64,000 bases of DNA from Aquitalea magnusonii (GTDB lineage: Bacteria; Pseudomonadota; Gammaproteobacteria; Burkholderiales; Chromobacteriaceae), in the NCBI RefSeq assembly GCF_002217795.2, contig NZ_AP018823.1, positions 4,588,001 through 4,652,000 of the forward strand. The letters are read 5' to 3'. Of this stretch, positions 60,273 to 64,000 are shown piece by piece; position 1 is the stretch's first letter; each line of letters opens with the position of its first letter. Made by a program: the position numbers and the translations under genes. The notes beneath the pieces are model-generated. The model was not told the origin of the DNA and searched no databases. It saw only the letters and a program-made list of their open reading frames with translations.

Positions 60273-61391
60273 TTACAGGGTGACCATATTGTCGCGGTGG
60301 ATCAGTTCCGGCTCCACCATATAGCCCAGCGTGGCTTCGATTTCGCGCGTGGTTTTCTTCATGATCAGGCGGGCCTCGTCCGAGCTGTAGTTCACCAGGC
60401 CGCGTGCCACTTCCTCACCGTGCTGATCGACACAGGCTACGGCTTCGCCGCGCAGGAAGTCACCATCGATGGCGGTTACGCCCACCGGCAGCAGGCTGGT
60501 GCCGCGTTCGCGTACTGCCTGTGCCGCTCCATGATCCAGCACGATGCGGCCAGTCAACTTCAGATGATCGGCCAGCCATTGTTTGCGCGCCGCCATGCGG
60601 TTGGTCGGGGCCAGCAACTGGGTGCCGATGCCTTCGCCATCGGCCAGCCGTGACAGCACATCGTGTTCGCGTCCGCAGGCGATGACGGTGGCGGCACCGC
60701 TGCGGGCGGAGCGTTTTGCGGCCAGGATCTTGGTAATCATGCCGCCGGTCCCCACGCTGGAGCCGGCACCGCCGGCCATGTCTTCCAGCGCGGCATCCCC
60801 AGCCTGTGCCTCATGTACGAAGACGGCGTCCGGGTGCTTGCGCGGGTCGGCGGTGTACAGGCCTTGCTGGTCGGTCAGGATGATCAGCGCATCGGCTTCA
60901 ATCAGGTTGGTGACCAGTGCGCCCAGCGTGTCGTTGTCGCCAAAGCGGATTTCGTCAGTCACCACGGTGTCGTTCTCGTTGATGATGGGCACGACATTCA
61001 GGTTTAGCAGGGTGGTGAGGGTGGAGCGCGCATTCAGATAGCGGGTGCGGTCGGCCAGGTCTTCGTGGGTCAGCAGGATTTGCGCGGTTTTCAGGCCAAA
61101 TTCGCGGAAGGCGGTTTCATAAGCCTGGCACAAGCCCATCTGGCCGACAGCGGCGGCGGCCTGCAGTTCGTGTACACCTTTGGGACGTACCGACCAGCCC
61201 AGACGCTGACAGCCTTCGGCAATGGCGCCGCTGGAAACCAGCACCACCTGTTTGCCACGCCGTTTCAGTTCGGCAATCTCGGCGGCCCAGCGCGCCAGTG
61301 CGGACAGGTCCAGTCCCTTGCCATCATTGGTTACCAGGCTGGAGCCAACCTTCACCACAATACGGCTGGCGGCATGAATCACCGAACGCAT
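60273..61391 (-). CDS. proB: glutamate 5-kinase
   Basis: 372 residues, with the kinase domain and a C-terminal PUA domain. It phosphorylates Glu for proline synthesis. Blocks are [57 protein letters not shown] and [20 protein letters not shown]. No proA is adjacent. The start at 61391 is set by GGGGG upstream and by the family N-terminus. Confidence 0.96.
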   Translation of the reverse strand: MRSVIHAASRIVVKVGSSLVTNDGKGLDLSALARWAAEIAELKRRGKQVVLVSSGAIAEGCQRLGWSVRPKGVHELQAAAAVGQMGLCQAYETAFREFGLKTAQILLTHEDLADRTRYLNARSTLTTLLNLNVVPIINENDTVVTDEIRFGDNDTLGALVTNLIEADALIILTDQQGLYTADPRKHPDAVFVHEAQAGDAALEDMAGGAGSSVGTGGMITKILAAKRSARSGAATVIACGREHDVLSRLADGEGIGTQLLAPTNRMAARKQWLADHLKLTGRIVLDHGAAQAVRERGTSLLPVGVTAIDGDFLRGEAVACVDQHGEEVARGLVNYSSDEARLIMKKTTREIEATLGYMVEPELIHRDNMVTL

Positions 61392-61467
61392 ACAAAACCC
61401 CCTGCAGGCTATGAAATCAAGCCTGTCAGTGTACCGCAAACTGTCTGTCGTGGCGCAGTGGCCGATC

Positions 61468-63006
61468 TCAGAAATGCTCGCTGTCGCGATATTCCATCAG
61501 CTGGAAATGCGGAGATTGCTTGTCCAGACGGAAGGTGCGGATCAGTGTCTCGCCCTGGTCGGTCCACAACCGGAATTCACGCAGGCGGCTGAACAGACGC
61601 CCCTGCATCAACAACAGCTCGGGGCGGCGTAGTGCGCTGATGGCTGGCAGGTGCAGGGCAAACTGAGGGGTGTCGGTTGGGTGGGTGATGGTGGGTATCA
61701 CCATGACAGCCTGTGGCTGATTGCCGATGATTTCCACGCCACATTCCACGTCCACGCCATCTGGCAGCAGGGATACCCAGCACACCATGCATAGCTGTGC
61801 GGCATCCGGCTTGCCCGGCGGTGTCAGCAAGATGGCCTCGCCGGCGCGCAGGGTTTGACCGCGGGGCTGACCACGCAGCAGGTAGCCGGTGGCGCTCTGA
61901 TTGACCACCACAAACAGGCTGGGAGCGGGTGGGGCGCGGGTAGTGGGGGGCGGGGCAATTTGCTCGTTACCGGTCAGCACCCAGCTCATGCCATTGCTGC
62001 GATACCAGATGGACGGAACGGTGGAAATCAGTTCGATTACTTCCTGAATGGGTAGGCGCTGGTGACGTCGGCGGCGTGGCTGCTGCCATTCGGCGGCCAG
62101 TGATTGCAGCAGATTCAGTTCATCCTGCGTCTGACTGGGGTGGGCACTGCTGTTCTGCACCTTGGTGAGTTGCTCAATGCTATGCGATAGCACAGTGATG
62201 GCTGGTGTGAGATCAAGCAAATAACAGCCGGCTTCCAGGGTGTCGGCCTGGATGCGCATGAAACGCGGCGGCTCATCTCGGCTGGCATCCACCAGATAAC
62301 CGTTTACCTGGCCCTGAATGGCTTCAACCGGCACCAGGCCAGCCTGGCGTGCCAGATCCATGATCAACTGCTTGGCTACCAGTAGTTCTGGCATGGACAG
62401 GCGGTTGGTGGAAGTTAGCCCCAGCAGCAGGATCTGGTGATAGATGACAGCCGCAGCGTCGTCGTTTTCCAGATGCCGTTCCTGCCAGCCACGCGCCAGC
62501 GCAAAGCTGTACAACTGGTGGCAGTCGTACCAGAAGTTGGCCGGTGGCGGGCTATAGCTCTGGCAGCAAATGCTCAGCAACTGGCGTGCCGCCATCATGG
62601 TGTACAGCAGTAGCTCGATGCGCTGCTGCTCCCGTTCCAGCAAGCCACGCTTGGCCAGACGCTCGGTCAGTGTCAGCTTGAAGGCAACAAACACCGCTTC
62701 GAACAGTGCCGCACCCAGCATGGCCAACTGGCGGGTGCGTGGGGCCGAGGTCAGATCAGTCTGGACGATTTCGCTTTCCAGTGCCGGGTAGTAACGGTCC
62801 AGTCCCTTCAGGTATTGCAATAACAGCTTGTGACGATTGCCCACCTCCATCGGTGTGCGGCTGAGATTGCGCAGCGCATCCAGCATCTGGCGACCGCATT
62901 CGTGCAGGTCGGTATACGGCAAGCGTTCTACCCAACTGGTGACGCTGTCAGGGTTGGTATCTACCAATCTCGGGTCCATATCCAGAGTGGGCAAGGCAAG
63001 CAGCAT
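61468..63006 (-). CDS. large protein with PilZ-like C-terminal domain, uncharacterised
   Basis: 512 residues. The first 320 or so are helical (for example [40 protein letters not shown]). The C-terminus is beta-rich, with [13 protein letters not shown], a D/NxSxxG motif, and [20 protein letters not shown], like the last strand and GVxF of PilZ domains. A basic RRRRHQR stretch precedes it and could be the RxxxR half, though 60 residues away. A c-di-GMP receptor is thus plausible, not shown. The gene is 76 bases from proB on the same strand. Confidence 0.7.
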   Translation of the reverse strand: MLLALPTLDMDPRLVDTNPDSVTSWVERLPYTDLHECGRQMLDALRNLSRTPMEVGNRHKLLLQYLKGLDRYYPALESEIVQTDLTSAPRTRQLAMLGAALFEAVFVAFKLTLTERLAKRGLLEREQQRIELLLYTMMAARQLLSICCQSYSPPPANFWYDCHQLYSFALARGWQERHLENDDAAAVIYHQILLLGLTSTNRLSMPELLVAKQLIMDLARQAGLVPVEAIQGQVNGYLVDASRDEPPRFMRIQADTLEAGCYLLDLTPAITVLSHSIEQLTKVQNSSAHPSQTQDELNLLQSLAAEWQQPRRRRHQRLPIQEVIELISTVPSIWYRSNGMSWVLTGNEQIAPPPTTRAPPAPSLFVVVNQSATGYLLRGQPRGQTLRAGEAILLTPPGKPDAAQLCMVCWVSLLPDGVDVECGVEIIGNQPQAVMVIPTITHPTDTPQFALHLPAISALRRPELLLMQGRLFSRLREFRLWTDQGETLIRTFRLDKQSPHFQLMEYRDSEHF

Positions 63007-63046
63007 CGTGCATCCTATTGCAGGGCGGGTAAATGGGCGGTGTACG

Positions 63047-63080
63047 GGCGGGAATGCCACGCAGTGTCTGCATTCCCGCC
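63047..63080. other. 11-bp perfect inverted repeat between bioA and the PilZ-like gene
   Basis: GGCGGGAATGC (63047-63057) pairs with GCATTCCCGCC (63070-63080) around a 12-base loop. There is no U tract in either direction; it could be a terminator needing Rho, or a leader structure. Confidence 0.5.
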
Positions 63081-63130
63081 TATGCATGCGCCATGCTATT
63101 GGAATCAAGCCCGCCAAGGCAAGGCAATAC

Positions 63131-64000
63131 TCACGGCAGGGCTGTTGCCGGCCCGGTCAAAACATTACTTTCCTGATGCAAGGCATCCAGTACCAGACAG
63201 CTTGCCTGGCATAGCTGCATCATTTCCTCCGGCTGCATGACATAGGGCGGCATGAAATACACCGTCTTGCCGATCGGCCTGACCAGACAGCCTTGCTTTA
63301 GCATGGCTGAGAAAAAGGCTTGTGCAAAGTCAGCACGCGGGGTGTCCACATCAAACGCCCAGATCATGCCGGTATGGCGGAAGTGACGAACATCTGCCCG
63401 CTCAGCCAGTGGCGCCAGAATGTCCGTAAAGGTGGCGGCCAGTTCACGGTTGCGCGCAATGATGTCTTCATCCGCAAAGATATCCAGCACCGCCAGCGCC
63501 GCACTGCAGGCCAGGGCATTGCCGGTGTAGCTGTGGGAATGCAGAAAGCCACGGGTGACATCATCGTGGTAAAACGCCTGGTAGATGGTGTCGGTGCTCA
63601 GCACGCAGGATAGCGGCAGAAAACCGCCGGTAATGCCCTTGGACAGGCAGAGAAAGTCCGGCTTGATGCCAGCCTGCTCGCAGGCAAACAGTGTTCCGGT
63701 GCGGCCAAAGCCTACCGCAATCTCATCGGCAATCAGGTGTACCTGGTACTGGTCACACAGGCGGCGCAGCTCAGTGAGGTAAACCGGGTGGTACATCGCC
63801 ATGCCGGCGGCACCCTGTACCAGCGGCTCCACAATGATGGCAGCCATTTCACCGGCTTTCTTGGCCAGGACGTTTTCCAGCGAACGGATAGCCGCCCTTG
63901 CCACGTCTTCTGCACTCTGCCCCGCGCGCGCCAGACGTGCATCCGGCGACGGCACCCGCACCCCTGGCTTGAGCAGCGGCGCATAGGTGGCGGAGAACAG
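63131..64000 (-). CDS. bioA: adenosylmethionine-8-amino-7-oxononanoate aminotransferase, N-terminus beyond the window
   Basis: The last 289 residues of a class III PLP aminotransferase; the frame is open to the right edge. The biotin enzyme makes DAPA from KAPA and SAM. Motifs are VEPLVQGAAGMAMYHPVYL, LIADEIAVGFGRTGTLFACE with the PLP Asp, and LCLSKGITGGFLPLSCVLST with the Schiff-base Lys. The GFLHSHSYTGNALACSAALA block is typical of BioA. Confidence 0.93.
   Translation of the reverse strand: MFSATYAPLLKPGVRVPSPDARLARAGQSAEDVARAAIRSLENVLAKKAGEMAAIIVEPLVQGAAGMAMYHPVYLTELRRLCDQYQVHLIADEIAVGFGRTGTLFACEQAGIKPDFLCLSKGITGGFLPLSCVLSTDTIYQAFYHDDVTRGFLHSHSYTGNALACSAALAVLDIFADEDIIARNRELAATFTDILAPLAERADVRHFRHTGMIWAFDVDTPRADFAQAFFSAMLKQGCLVRPIGKTVYFMPPYVMQPEEMMQLCQASCLVLDALHQESNVLTGPATALP

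Overview
The window looks like a Betaproteobacterium of the order Neisseriales, most likely Chromobacteriaceae (Aquitalea/Chromobacterium-like). This is inferred from GC-rich protein-coding style, from gene order (LysM-dprA-smg-topA divergent from def-fmt-htpX-rsmB-DUF4390-ntrYX; lptD-surA-pdxA next to amgK-murU), from the acidithiobacillus-type gshA and from a degenerate NtrX. No 16S gene is present, so genus is not claimed.

Positions 1 to about 6,400 are accessory DNA. On the minus strand they carry a GMC-family flavin oxidoreductase (cut by the left edge) and a Cy-A-PCP non-ribosomal peptide synthetase module. The adenylation pocket residues read DLYNLSLIW, the cysteine code. A 20-bp tandem duplication shifts the frame inside the carrier domain. 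A decayed drug-efflux transporter and a truncated IS3-type OrfA follow. Positions from about 6,400 to the right edge read as ordinary chromosomal backbone.

Backbone layout: fadH with a palindromic operator inside its promoter; a TlpA thioredoxin; a PfkB kinase; gshA, an LprI-like gene and gshB; dgkA and small membrane proteins; topA, smg, dprA and a LysM protein on minus; def, fmt, htpX, rsmB, a DUF4390 gene, ntrY and ntrX on plus; moeB; a minus-strand group (tonB-like, small protein, thioesterase, TlpA); dps; DUF167, fxsA and cutA; a six-gene tRNA-Lys array made of three TTT+CTT pairs with its own promoter and terminator; pyrE and exonuclease III; small secreted proteins; sseA and a HIT protein; a CorC-type transporter; an Asr-like acid-shock protein preceded by 10-bp phased repeats; a GST; a 1280-residue FAD/Fe-S oxidoreductase.

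The right third holds outer-membrane and cell-wall genes (lptD-surA-pdxA on minus; amgK-murU on plus) that run straight into a split ruv locus (ruvC, a UbiA-type prenyltransferase, ruvA, then ribB on the opposite strand with an FMN riboswitch, then ruvB). After this come a class I amidotransferase, a membrane protein, a beta-barrel outer-membrane protein, proB, a large protein with a PilZ-like C-terminus, and the C-terminal part of bioA at the right edge.

Points most worth a second look: the NRPS frameshift by exact tandem duplication, the promoter-embedded palindrome before fadH, the NtrX lacking the sigma-54 activation loop, the alternating tRNA-Lys array, the phased repeats before the acid-shock gene, and the PilZ-like protein. 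No CRISPR array, prophage or complete insertion sequence was seen.
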